From: Heliopora coerulea
Taxonomy: Eukaryota > Cnidaria > Anthozoa > Scleralcyonacea > Helioporidae
Assembly (NCBI GenBank): GCA_030142905.1
Contig: JASJOG010000267.1
Coordinates: 1 to 64,000, forward strand
Direction of reading: 5' to 3'
DNA length: 64,000 nucleotides
The notes under the pieces are model-generated. The model was given only the letters and a program-made list of their open reading frames with translations. It was not told the DNA's origin and ran no database searches. Positions 25,501-38,686 of the stretch are shown here, piece by piece. Numbering within the stretch: position 1 is the stretch's first letter; each line of letters begins with the position of its first letter. The position numbers were made by a program, and so were the translations under genes.

Positions 25501-28500
25501 TTGACAATCCTTCGGCAGCGCAAATGGCCGTGTGTAATTCTTAATCTGTGATTTCGGCATCTCCCAAAACTACTCTTATGGCTTTCTTCGCACTTTTAAT
25601 CATGCTTTCAAAAACACTCCCAAAATGAGGGGCCGAAGGAGGATTAAATTTCCACTCTATTGACTGATGTTGAGTCGTTTTCTTTATCTTCTCTTCATCG
25701 AATTTTCGTACCTTTACTGCTCCGACATACTCTTTTACTGCTCCGACATACTTTGTTCCATTATCCGAGATGATGTAAGTTGGAGTCTCCTTCCGTGATG
25801 TCATTGGGATGAAGGCATTTATGAATGATTCTGTGTCCAATCAGTGTGCCATTTCCAGGTGAACTGCACGGGTGGCTAGACATGTAAAAAGGCACAAGTA
25901 TCTTTTCATTCTGGATTTGCCTCGTCCTTGTTTTGTTAAGAACGGCCTTGGGAAATCTGTCCCAACTCTTTCAAATGCTCTTAAAGGCAAGGTTAACCTT
26001 AAGATAAGGAGAGGTGCCATCTTTTGCCCTGCCGGTTTTACACAAAATCGTCGTCGACATTCAGGACAACGTCCAACCATTGTTCTAACCGTTAGTCTCC
26101 CTTTTACAATCCAAAATTTTGAGCATAGTTCCGTTAAAAGATGTTCCGTTCCGGAGCTGTGTCCAAGTTTTTCGTGAGAGTCTACAATGATCAGTCTTGT
26201 TACAGTGTGATCTTTTGGAAGAATAATCGGATGTCTTGTATCATAGGGTAACTCTTCTGCAAGATGGAGACTTCCATCCACTCTCAACAGTCCGTCTTTA
26301 TCCAAATGAGAGGAAAATCGCAGGTTTGAGGATCGGTGAGCTCGTCTTGCTGTGGAACGTCTGACATTTTTCTTGATTCAGAAGGGGTCTTGCAATTCTT
26401 TATATACCGCTTTACCCAGGCTGTAACACGGATAAGCCGTCGCCACGATGAATAACACTAAGAGTCAAGGCGATTGTTTTCATCGACACTTGTCGTTTCC
26501 TTCGTTACATGAGTTTGGACTTTCTTTTCTTCTCGATTCACCATAACATCTATTGATGGGTTTTTTGGTAACTTTTCCGGCCACGGCTCTTCTTCATCGG
26601 TTAGAAACTTGGGACCTTCCAACCAAATTTTGCTACTAAATGTGTCGATCGCTGAAAGACCCCTGGTCGGTAAGTTGGCAGGGTAATCTCCAGGGATGTG
26701 ACGCTACTGATCTGGGTTGGTGTTTCGCTGTATCTCCGGAATCCTGTTTGCTACTAATGGTTTAAATATGCGACTCTGGTTATGTATCCAATATAAAACG
26801 TTCGTAGAGTCAGTCCAATACGTCGTTCCATCCACTTTTAACGTTTCGAGGATGTTCTTTGTCAGATGGCAGGCGAGAAGGGCTCCCATCACCTCCAGTC
26901 GAGATATGATTACCGATTTCAGAGGAGAAACACGACTTTTCGAGACGATAAGGCGCGGTGTTGGTGGGTTAATGCCATTCTTACAAACGAGATTCGTTAC
27001 TGCGGCATATGCATCTTTGGAGGCGTCTGATAATGTGTGTAACCAGGAGTGGGTTGGTATCGGTAAACGAAGAGGGCGAGGAATTCCGAAGCATGACAAA
27101 TCTTTAGCTCACTTGTCCAAGCATTCCACTCTGCACAAAGATCGTCAGGTAAAACTTCATCCCACTCCAAGCCAGCTGCCCAGATCTTTTGTAGCAAGAT
27201 TTTGGCTCGGATGGTAAAAGGTGACAAGAACTGCAATGGGTCAAATAATTTCGCAATAGCACGAAGCACGTTTCTCTTTGTTGGCAATTCAGAAGAGGAT
27301 GGAAGTTGAACTTGAAAGGTGAAAGTATCACGGTTTGCCTGCCATAAAACTCCCAAGGATCTTGCAAGTAGCAACTGTACCCATTGCTTTCACATCCATC
27401 AGCATCACACTTTTTGCTTGTTGGACAATTCTTGCTGTGGTGACCTGCAGCAAGACATCTGAAACACCGTCCACTTTTAACATTGAGGTCTTTACGCTGT
27501 GCTACTGCAAGTTTCTTGAACTCCGAGCAAATCCATGGTGGGTGATCACTCTTACATTTGGGTACGACATTGTCTGTACAAAATTGTCTGGAGGTAGTCA
27601 GAATGAAATTCTAATGTGTATCCTTGCTCCATTACGGGTTAAATTAGAATCTCATAAAATGTGTTGGTACTAAACAATGGCTTTGCTCAAGGTATATATT
27701 TGAAAAATTGGTTTTCCTTGACAAAACAAATAATTGGCCACACACCTTCATTCACCTTCATGAAGACATTAGATATTAAAAATACAACCCCATAATATCA
27801 GAATAGCTCACATCAGGAAGGTCGATTGGCTAAAAATCATTTTGGTCCAGTATAAAAATCATCTTACAGTGACAGCAAACTGGCATATAAGATGGTTATT
27901 AAGTTCAAAATTATGTCCCTCCAGAAGTAGAATGGGAAGTAAGAGGATTATCGTGTTTTCTTAACTTAGCAGAATACTGGCTACTAGCAAGGTTAATAAA
28001 TCCAAAATCCACCCAGTCCAAGCGCAGCATGGCCAACAGGGATGTTAATAAGTTCAAAATTGTCTTAGCCCATCATCAGATTGACAAGTAGGAAAAATAA
28101 TTCCGCCAAAACCATTAAGCGCCGCTTAAAAGAGAGAGACATCAAATGAAGAAAAAATTTCCAAGAAACCATTTGTGAGTGAGAAGAATCATTTATCGCG
28201 ATTATCATTTGCTCTTGAGCACATTAGTACGAGTATTGATGAATGGAAATGCGTTGTCCTAAATCCCACTGAAAATTTATGGACTGAGCTATACTGTTTA
28301 ACGAAAGACCGAAAGTCGAAAACGAACCTTTTGAAATACTCAAAAATGGATTGCAAGCAATCACCGAAGAATTCTTTCATCAGATTACTGAAAGCATGCC
28401 TCGTCAATTCAAAACTGTGATCAAATCGAAGGGAGTGCCATTTAAATATTGAATGGTAAATACTGTTGGTGTGTATCGAAATCACTGTTGCTGTTGTTGT

Positions 28501-31500
28501 TGTAGTAGTTTGTAAATAAACCTGATTGATGATTGTGTAAACGAATTAACGAAAGTCAAAATGAAGAACATCAAAGATGTACCAGGACTTTGTAAACTAT
28601 TATTTATAAAACTGTTTAACGTTTGTGTATTTTAAAAAACAATGATAAACATTAAGATTTGAGATATTTGATATTATTTTGATGCATAGATTCTAAAACA
28701 ATCATTTCTTAACCTAGTCAGTTTTTCCTGCGATGATTATGTTACGTTAACAATAATTTCTGAGGATGGCCACTATTTTTTGTTTTACAAGAAGAATGTC
28801 TTTGTAGCTTGCATATCCAGTCTAATTTGTTGAAGAAATCTAATGGTTGTCTGCGATTCGGGGATAATTAAAGGGAGAAAGTTTTAAAACAATTTCGGAA
28901 TGCCGAAAGCCCGTAGGACGGAAGCAATTTGAACTCTTCGGGAACTCGTGAGTTGGAATTACTCCCAAATTCCACAAAAAAGCCTTACCATATCTTGTTA
29001 AATATACTTCGAACATACATCACATTATTATTAATTTTATCATTATGATTGTTATGTTTAGTGGTGTTGTTATTGTTATTGTTATTGTTATTGTTGTTTT
29101 TGTTGTTATTGTTTTTGTTGTTGTTTTCGTTATTGTTGTTGTTATTACTGTGAACTGTGTTTGTGGGCAATTATTGTGTTGGTTTCGGCGGTACAGCAGC
29201 AAAGTTCTTAGCACTCAATTGCACAAATAACTCCACAATATAATCGAATCAATATATAACTCTCAAAACGAGTCAAAGCAGTGAATAAACTAGAAGGATT
29301 TTAACTCTTTGCACTGGTATTTAAAAAAATAAATTGTACTACTCTTAGCCAATCAAAAGTATAAATTTTTTGTTTTTGTGGTGTTATACCACAGACAGAA
29401 TACTATTGGATTGCTGGGTTTTACCGGCTCCCATATTCCACTACCTGGATCCGCCATATCACTCACCATTTTCAATGTTTTAAAGGTGTCTGATTTTGAT
29501 TATTTTCTTACCAGGCCTTAGGTGAAAATCCAGATTTCTCATCTGTTGAAACCATGTCAATTGTAGAGAGATTCCTGAAGGAATGCAGTGAGAGAGTAAG
29601 CAGAAGACATTTCAAGTGAGTTGATTTTGTATAACTGCTGGCGGTGCAAGCTTAATTTTTCTCAGAATAACAAATGTGACTAAGACATGAAATCCGACGT
29701 GAGGTACCAGTATAGTCAAATCAGGTCCCCTCGGAAAAAACAATCCTGTCATGTCGAGAATTATATGTCGTTTGTAAGGTCTTAAAGTGGATTATCTGTT
29801 GAAAAGAATAATTTCTGTTTTAAATTAAACATCCAAAAGTGTTTGTCCTCAAGAAAGTAGTTTGACATTCTCCAAAGTAAGGTATTAATTTAATGAGATT
29901 CACCGGAGAAGGCGCTTTGAGATGCTGTAACTTTGTAATATATCCCACCATTTTGTAATATATCCCACCATAGTGCGCGAATGCGCACTATGGTGGAATA
30001 TATTAAAAATACGCTTTCTGAAATGTTTAGAAGCACTTATCGGCTAATCTTTTTAGGTGAAAATGAAGTCTAGTAATACTAAATATAATACTAAATGCGC
30101 GAAAAAAGAACGTCAAAATTTGGACCCATGAGTGGCTCATTGCAAGCGCTAAAGATAACTTAGACGAAGTTTGCTAGTTAGTTCCCACTAAAAGTTAAGG
30201 ACCATTACTCAAACCTCAACACTTTTTAAAGTAACAGGCTGTGATAAAGCAAGTTAAAAAAGCTACATTAAGGGCTGTGCTCATTGACAAAAACACGTGT
30301 TGGGAATATCTCGGAATTGTTGCCAAAAATGTCTCCATTATTGGAGTACGTGACCACGCTCTTCGTTCTATTCAGAATTGTATTTACTATTTATATCTTT
30401 TTCGTCCAACCATTCTGTCTTTGAGTATCGTCAGTGTAGGAAAATGTAGGCAAAGGTTTCACTAACAAAAATTTTAAAGAAAATTAAACTCCAGAGCCGG
30501 GCTGAAAGAGATCTCTTAAATGCTTTTCTTATGATTTCGATTTAGGCTAGAAAAACCTAAGAACTCAACAACTTTTGATTGACATATAATAATTTTTAAG
30601 TTTGTGAACCACCAATAGTTACTTCGCTTGATTTACTTACTCAAAAATCTGTGATAATTTCAAACTCAAATCAGATGCTATGACTTCAGCAACTCTCCTC
30701 TCTTTGATAATTTCAGGATGTATATGGTAAGCAACTTAGATATTAGCTCAAAGCATTATGTTTTAAGTACTATTGATGTTATCATATAACAGCGTGTATT
30801 ACTGACATAACGGTACCTGGAGATAATAGGGTGGGAACGAAGGAATTGGAAAAAATTTTAAAGTACCAGGATTTGAAAATGGAATTATCAAGAATGTGGA
30901 CGTTAAATCAAGTGGAAGTCATGTCAATAGTTGTTGGTGCCCTGGGAACGGTATCGAAAAGACTTGAAGGGTTTTTGGAAAAGATTGGGACTGTAATACC
31001 AGTTGAAATGCTGCAAAAAACAGTATTACTTGGAACAGCAAGAATCATACGAAAGGTTATGGACATGAAGGACATAACTCTAGGACCATAGGTTGAACTT
31101 TAAGTAGACTGTGTGGAAAAACAATAATAATTTAATCGTATCCATGTTAATAAGAAAAATACAATAGATTTACAATGGAAAAGGTAAAAAGTATTGTATA
31201 AAATTACAGTTTAAAATGTAACAAGAATATTAAAAAGCCAAAAGAATTAACTACCTAAATTACTTAAAAACATTACAATGTCAAGTAAAATAAGGTTTAG
31301 TCCAATAAGAAATATTTACAAGCACGCGCCATAAAGGATTGATCAGTACGTCACGTCAGTCCCTATTTAATTTGCTTATAATAGATGCAAACCATCACAC
31401 AATTATTGCAGTAAAAACGCTATTGCATTTTGCGGATCGCATTTCGCTATTACGGAGACTCGCTGTTACGGACACCAGACAAAACTGTCGCTATTCCGGA

Positions 31501-34500
31501 AACCAAACGGTTTCGAGAGTGTTGGCTATAGTGACAGTTGACTGTAATACCATATCCTTTCTTGCTACCCGTGGTTTTATCTCAATATTTCCCTGTGAAG
31601 TACTAATTTTGGAATCCGTTATTAATAAACTTCTTGATGTTTATGGTGTAGATATGGCGTCAGTTACTGCACTGTTTGCGTGGGACCTATAGAAGAACCC
31701 GTGGAGATGCCATGCAGACATATATGTTGTAACAGTTGTGCAACGGATTGGTTTGCAGATCATAACACGTGTCCTGTTTGCCGACGAGAAGTTGGTGAAG
31801 ACTTTGATATTGTTGTTGACGAGAAGTGCAGGTATGATTGGTGGCGTGACTAATTCCTTGATTCCGTGTATAAAAATCATTGCACGAAATATGGGTATTG
31901 AACTTATAATGGCCGGCAAACGTATAGGTTACATCAAAAGTATCAAGGAGGCGAAATAATATTTTAACCCTTTAATGCCAGGGCTCGTCCCTGTAACGAG
32001 TGAAATCGTCTGGACTTAGCCATAGTGAAATACTACAGTGCACCCTTTCTCCTTAATGGGGTGAGGAGATTGCTGTTAACTCATTTTAGGGGGCATGGCT
32101 TATCCCTGAGAGGAGTAAAATTGTCTGGTGTGAACCAGTGTAAAATACCAAAAGTGGCCTTTATATCTTAATGAGTTAAAGATAACAATAACGGTAATAA
32201 TAACCGTTACTTTTCTAGCACTCTAAAATCTACTGCTGAATGACCATGTGGTTACATAAATTCTTCAGCAATTAGGTATCTGTCTAATAATATCTAACAC
32301 AATGTTTAGCTTTAAACTTAATATCATGATAATTTTACGACATAGATAATTTTGCTACAAGTAGACATTTTAAAGATTCATCATGCCTTGATCAATTAAA
32401 TTTACAATTATATTTATCCATGGCAAACACTATGGACTACGTCCAGAACGTTTAGTTTTGCAAAAGGCGTAATAAATTTACCGACATCTTTCTGGTTTTC
32501 CTCATTTTTATTTCGTCCCATATCCTTGGAGTAAACTGCGCAGTTTACGTCTTGGTCTTGGCATGCTTTTTACTGAAGCAACGCATAATTCGTCTCTCAG
32601 CATTTTAAGGTGTGCAGTCTAGTTTCAACTAATGCTTAGCTATATTGGTACTGTGAATTAGTTATCCGAAGAACACGTTTTTGTATTCTTCCAACATTCT
32701 TGCTTTATTTTTGTGTTAAACTCCCATGCCTGATCCGCGCTCCATGTTAAGGGTTTGAACTTATAACAGTGATATTAAGTATTAATAAATCCTCCTTAGG
32801 TCCCGATTACATGAGACGAGCTGTCCCGGCTACTGGGCTAACTCGCTTAACGGGCTAGCTTGCCAAAAAATGATAAACCCACTAAAGAAAATAATGTGAT
32901 TACGTGGCAATAAGCCAGCCTGTTTTCCGGACCAGCTCGGTTCAAGCCAACCGGGCTAGTTCGGTAAACGAGCCAGTTCACCTCATATTACTAGAAATAC
33001 GTGTACGATACAAACCCTCGCCCACCCTTCCAACATCTCTCTCGAGAATCCGAGTACGACTGATAATTTTTCAAAATTGTCAAAAAGACAAATCGTCCTT
33101 ATTATAACTGGAAGAGGGAATGTAATAAAGAAAACACAACATTTGGCCACAAATATTAACAACCCAACCTGGTTATTATTTTATACGGTATATAAAGAGA
33201 CATAGATACACAAGGCGAAAATTATTCTCCCTAGTCACCACGCGTGTAAATGGGCTCAACGCAAGTCGAGATTAATACCCTCTAACCACGCTTCGCCTGG
33301 TGGGTGAGGGGATAATCAAAATGGGTGAGCCTGGCAACCGGGCTAGTTTAATGTCAGAGAGCATGCGCACATAGTAAATTTAAACAATCCAGCTCGGCAA
33401 ACGAGCCAGCTCACTTCATGTAATATCAAAACATAATCGTTCCCGGCTATAGGGCCCCTTTAGCCGGGTCAGCTCGCCTTCATGTAATCAAGGCCTTATA
33501 AACTCCATAGCTCCTTAGCATCTTCAGTAAATAAAGATGTTTAACTGTTTATTTGTAATCTGTGACGCATGTACACTCTGCTTTAATAGCTCGTAATTTG
33601 GGAGAGACGAGAAAATTTGATGGCAGTTTAAACTGCTTAGGCAAAATTAAGAATTTTCCTTATTTCTTTTGCAAGAACAGTGATTGAAAACAACTTCGAA
33701 AATTCAGGTTTCATTAGTTAGCGGACAGTCTAGTTATTCACATCTCATCTTGAGTTGTAAAAAGCTTATCATAAAAAAATCATATCTTTCAATACGAGTT
33801 TGGTGTAACATTTTAACAGCCAATTTTTTAAATTTTCAAGAGAGTAATTGTTCAAGTGAGACTGCAACAGAAATTTTGTGAGAATTCTTCTATTTAAATC
33901 ATGTTTTTAAGTTTTCAAGGAATACCTTATGATGTTAACAAAACTCTGCGGTGTTTGTACAAATTAAAATGACTAGATTTTCCACTAGCGTAACAAAACT
34001 GGATATCCGAGGTTGTTCTCAATTACCGATGTGACTAAGAAAACAGGAAGAGTCGATAATAAAGCCTTAGAATCCTGAACTCTCTTGCATCATTCTTTCT
34101 AACTCTTCCGAATTTGAAGTCGTGGGCTATCTCCCTAAGCCATTTCAGAGCTATATCCAAAGGAAGATTATCTTCTCTCGAATTGGGAAGAGTGTTATTT
34201 ACATCTTTCAGCAAACGGGATATCGTTTCAAAACTTAGAAATTACCGCATAAGGTGATAAGCTCTACCATAGCAGCCAGAAAACTGGAACGTAATTTGGC
34301 CAGTTCAATATCAATTCCAAGGACTCTTTTAAGAAATCTTTTCTGGGAAGCCCTCGTATTTACGGAAATACTGTAAGCTAGGGTCTAGCGACATGTCAAG
34401 AAATGGACCTACTTGGTACACGATATGCTGACATTTGAGGCAATGGGGGAAAGAGCAGGTTTTCGTTGACCACAAAAGCAATTTCGTTCCCTAGCCAACA

Positions 34501-37500
34501 TTTACCGTTACGGAAGTTTTTGCTTCTTTTCTTTACATGACCGCCATAATTTCATTGGTTTTCATTAGATCATTACACCTTATAGTGGTTAATGAGACGT
34601 CTATACAGGGGGACAAAATGTTTTACTGACGGCCAACGAGAAGACTACAGGGACCATAGCCCACCCAGCTACTGTGTTAAAAGAGTCCGTAATCAATTCG
34701 ATAAAATTCTGGTTCTTCTGGAAACTGCTGATTGTTGGAAAGGTGTAATGCAGCAATTACAATTACGTGATCTATCTAACAAAATTATGAAGCGTTTTTT
34801 ATTTAAGTTTACGTTGATTTTCACGTTATCACTCATAATATTAACTCTTTCCGGCCAGGACCTCTTTCCTTGACAAGCAGAATCATTTGGTGTTATCCAG
34901 AGTAAAATAATCGAATACTGATTCCGGCTGGAAAGATTTAATGGAGATAGTTACAACCCTTTCCCGGCAGCATTTTTGTATTTGACTAGTGAATTCATCT
35001 AGAGTTAGCCAAACTAGTTATAGAGAAGACTGACCCCACTTGGAAAGGGTTAAGGATTTAATAATAATGGTTTTGATTCTGATTCGCTGAAATTTATGCC
35101 AGTCCACACGTAGTGCATCTGGGCACGACTTCAGCTAATTTTATTTGATAATCAGACCTAATGTTTCTTGTTATACAGGCAAGCCGTTGAAGTTACCAAC
35201 AATTTCCGCAATCGCTGCAAATCCTTTTTTATGGAACTCGTGGCTCTCTATTGTTTCGGAGAAGAATCTCGCCAACTGCCGGATCATCAGCTGGTTAAAA
35301 AATTCATCGGATATGTAATAAAAGAAAACAACAGAACCAAAGATTTCAGCCCATTTGATGGACAAGGCATTGACACCACACCGGTTGTCAGGTCATTTAT
35401 CTTGCAACAACTATTGGCTCTTAAGGGAAAGTACGTTCTAAGTTCTAAAAATACACTTATCTTTTCATCTCTGGATTAAACTAATTAGTTTGTTTTTTTT
35501 AATTTAACCAAGTTGTTTCTTTCTTGTTTGTTTTGTTTTTTGGGGTTTTTTCTTTTTTTTTGTTTTCTTTTGGGGTTTTTTTCCAGCGTTTTTAGTTCAA
35601 TTATATTAGTTAATACTGCTGTCTTTATGTCAGGGACACTGAAGTACGAGGACACTTAGAAGACTACCTTAAGCGTGCTGGTGGTTTGGCCGAAGAAAGA
35701 GATCACATGATTGAAGTGTGTGTACTGTGTGTTCAATGCATGGAGGTAAACCAAATACCACCTGGCTTCATTTAAGTTGAATAATCCATGATGGTAGTCA
35801 AAAGGATTAGACGTTAGCGGTCGCTTTCGGTAGATGGTCACTTGAGAGAGTATTTATCACGTACTCAAAATTCATTTGTGCCGAGTCTGAATATTCGAAA
35901 ATTCATTAGGAGAAATATATTATCAGTAGATGAACAACAGTAAAGGGATGCCAAAAATGCCGAGAAAAATGTCGAGTAATATCGCGATATTACTGAGATC
36001 TATATCAATGATCAAGATGTTTACTTCGTATCAAAAGTGCAATTGCGGCTCGTAATTAAACAATGTAGAATAACGATAACTCCGATTCCACCAGTACCAC
36101 CCGAAAATTTCTAAAAAATAAAGTAGAAAATCAGTACTTCAGCCGGACAACCGATTAACATATTTTTGCTGAAATCAGATCAAACAAGCTTTCGAAAAAG
36201 TTTCGCGTACCCTAACACTGGTGCCTAATAAGCACTCAGGCATAGGCAGATTTTAAACAAGCAAATATCAACAAGTAAGGCCCTGCGTAAGCAGAGTCGC
36301 ATGACGATCTGGCAATTGCCAATATTGATCGTCACGAGCGAAGACCCTTCGCCTGAACGGTCAGTTCCTGTTCTTGAAAATCCGATCGTCTTATTTTGAT
36401 CTAATATATTGCTCCCACAGGATGCAGTAACAACCAAACTGTTGAAATGCAAAGAAGTCAATGAAAATAGTCAGATCCTCTTGGCAACCCGAATGCTACA
36501 AAGTTCATTACAGGTTTTTTCGATAGATGGCAGAACACCAGAAAACGTCTTGAATGTTAACGTACTTCAGACCGCAGCAGCCACGCGAGGATCCTTGAAA
36601 GTTCTTTCAATGTACATCGATGAAAACTATACCAGTAATATGCAAGGACTTGAAAAATTACCTACCTTCCTTGAAGTCGCAAGAAATCTTTGTACAGGTG
36701 AAAATCGATCTGCGATTCGATTGTTCTTGTTGAAACAACTTGTTCGCAAATATGGAATTGGTACCACCAAGGAAAGATGTCAAAACGAAGAGCTGCAGTG
36801 GATATTACCTGTGCATAATCAGGTATCGTTAAAGCACCTCAAAATGGTCAGATGATCAGAGTTTGATGAACTATACCCGCAGTCTATTTTGGTTTAATTT
36901 TGTTGTAGTGGCCGCTTAGAATCGCAGACTTCTAATGTTGTATAGAAAGTACAACAATTCTATTTCATAATCATCCTCAGGGTATTATGAAACGAAACTT
37001 CACAATTAACCTACACTGCCGAAGTCAACTGAAAAATGTTGACTTGAGCGGGATTTGAACTCGCACCTTCGGGATACCGGTCCGCCGCTCGAGTCAACAT
37101 TTTTCAGTTGACTTCGGCAGTGTAGGTTAATTGTGAAGTTTCGTTTCAAAGTACAACAATGCAGTTCAACATTTCCGAATACGAAATGCGACGTCGACGA
37201 CAGAGCCGTTGGTTTCCGACAAGGTGAACAGGAGGAAGCATTTAGACTACTCTTGCCTGAATTTTGGCATAGAAGAGTGATTGCAGGCGAATTTCTTGTC
37301 TCAAGGATGTCGTACGTCACGTCGACTGGGCCAAGTAGCCCCCGGAATTAAGTGAAGGATTTACCAGGAAGATTATGTTACTTATTTTGCAAAATACTAA
37401 ATCCGATAGAGCTGACATGCAGATCTTAAGAATATAACAGATACCAGATAATCGTAAGTTATAAAGCGAGTTACCCTGCAACGAGATAAATCTTAATAAT

Positions 37501-38630
37501 TCGGTTGGAAAAAAAAAGAATTGCTCCATACAATGTTCATTGCACGACAAAATGTTCAGTGCAGCTTTTGTATCTTTTGTATTTGAGAAAACCATAGCGT
37601 AACCATGGATAATTCCTTCGTATATCCTATTGCAACCAAGTTTGGCAAATACATTGCTCCGGAACAAAAATTAAATCCAAGCAGTGGCGAAACGAAATTT
37701 CAAATGGAATAGAGGGCCGAAAATAAATGGAAGTCGGGCACACGTTTTATTACAAAAGTTTTCAAATAAGAATTCTGAAATCAGTTATTTCAACTATTAA
37801 GAGCAAAATTGTAATTATGACTTCGAACACGAGTAATATCCATGCTTTTGGACGTTTCTTTTATTCTGTCCGTCCACTAAAACTTCTCATGAAAACTATA
37901 CTTTAATAATTTTCTGACGAAAAATGGCCTATAACTTTAACTTTGCTACCATTAATACGTTTCCGACATTAGTGAATTTCGCACTGTTATCGGTTTTACA
38001 TCACTTAGGGTAATACTTATGTGAACATAATGCGAGCAATAAATCACGGTGTTTTTCTGTAAATGCCACTAATTACTTGTTATGTATTACTTTTCTACAG
38101 CGGCAAGATCGGTTACCAGATAGCTTTATTGTCCATCATGAAAATTATCATAAAGTTAGAGAAGCATTGGCAAAAGCAATATTGACGTGCAGTATTGATG
38201 AACTTGAACTTTTGCTTCAGGTAAATATTTTGTAAGGTTAAGTTGACATTCCCGTGTAGGTTGTCGGGTTAAAATTAACCCTTTCGCTGTCAAGGGAGAC
38301 CTTTAGAATTTTATTCTGTCTAACACCAGAAAATTTCATTCTGGATTCTGGTAAACGCCAGACGATTTTATCCAACAGAGGGAAACGTTTTTCTCTGAAA
38401 AGATTAAGATAGCCCCACTGGTTATGTGTTTAAAAACAAGATGTAAGGTAGAAATCCTAGTGGTGTAATATAGTCAGTGAACAGTTGGCGTGACTTATAG
38501 CTATAATCCCCTCGTCCACCGCGCGAAGCGCTGTGCGAGGGTACTAATCTCGACGTGCGTGAAGTTCTGTTACACGAGTGGTGACTAGGGAGAAAAATTT
38601 TCGCATTGTGTATCTATCTTTATATATATA

Positions 38631-38686
<56 letters not shown>

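Larger units (their letters stand above)
25151..27600 (-). mobile_element. BEL/Pao retrotransposon, internally deleted
   Basis: Minus-strand order from 27600 down: gag zinc knuckle; reverse transcriptase C-terminus/connection; RNase H-like region; zinc-binding N-terminus and integrase core; C-terminal DUF5641-like domain. Most of gag, the protease and the catalytic half of the reverse transcriptase are missing between knuckle and connection. No LTRs recognised. Antisense in the intron before exon 14. Confidence 0.88.
32806..33495. mobile_element. GGCTAG-type foldback repeat split by Crypton insertion
   Basis: Outer halves share CCGGGCTAGTT, AAACGAGCCAG and TTCACCTCAT / CTCACTTCATG motifs, repeated and partly inverted (32806-32990 and 33318-33495). 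Between them lie a Crypton end fragment and hairpin module copy 3, so the foldback is the older element. Confidence 0.6.

Noticed and set aside
30241..30465. Open frame [14 protein letters not shown]... after an ACAG acceptor-like site
   Set aside because: Exon 14 (phase 2) joins exon 15 directly at the RING; this frame is not homologous and would break the phase.
37133..37351. 72-codon frame beside the tRNA-like foldback
   Set aside because: No recognised family, not in phase with RNF213, and overlaps the repeat arm.
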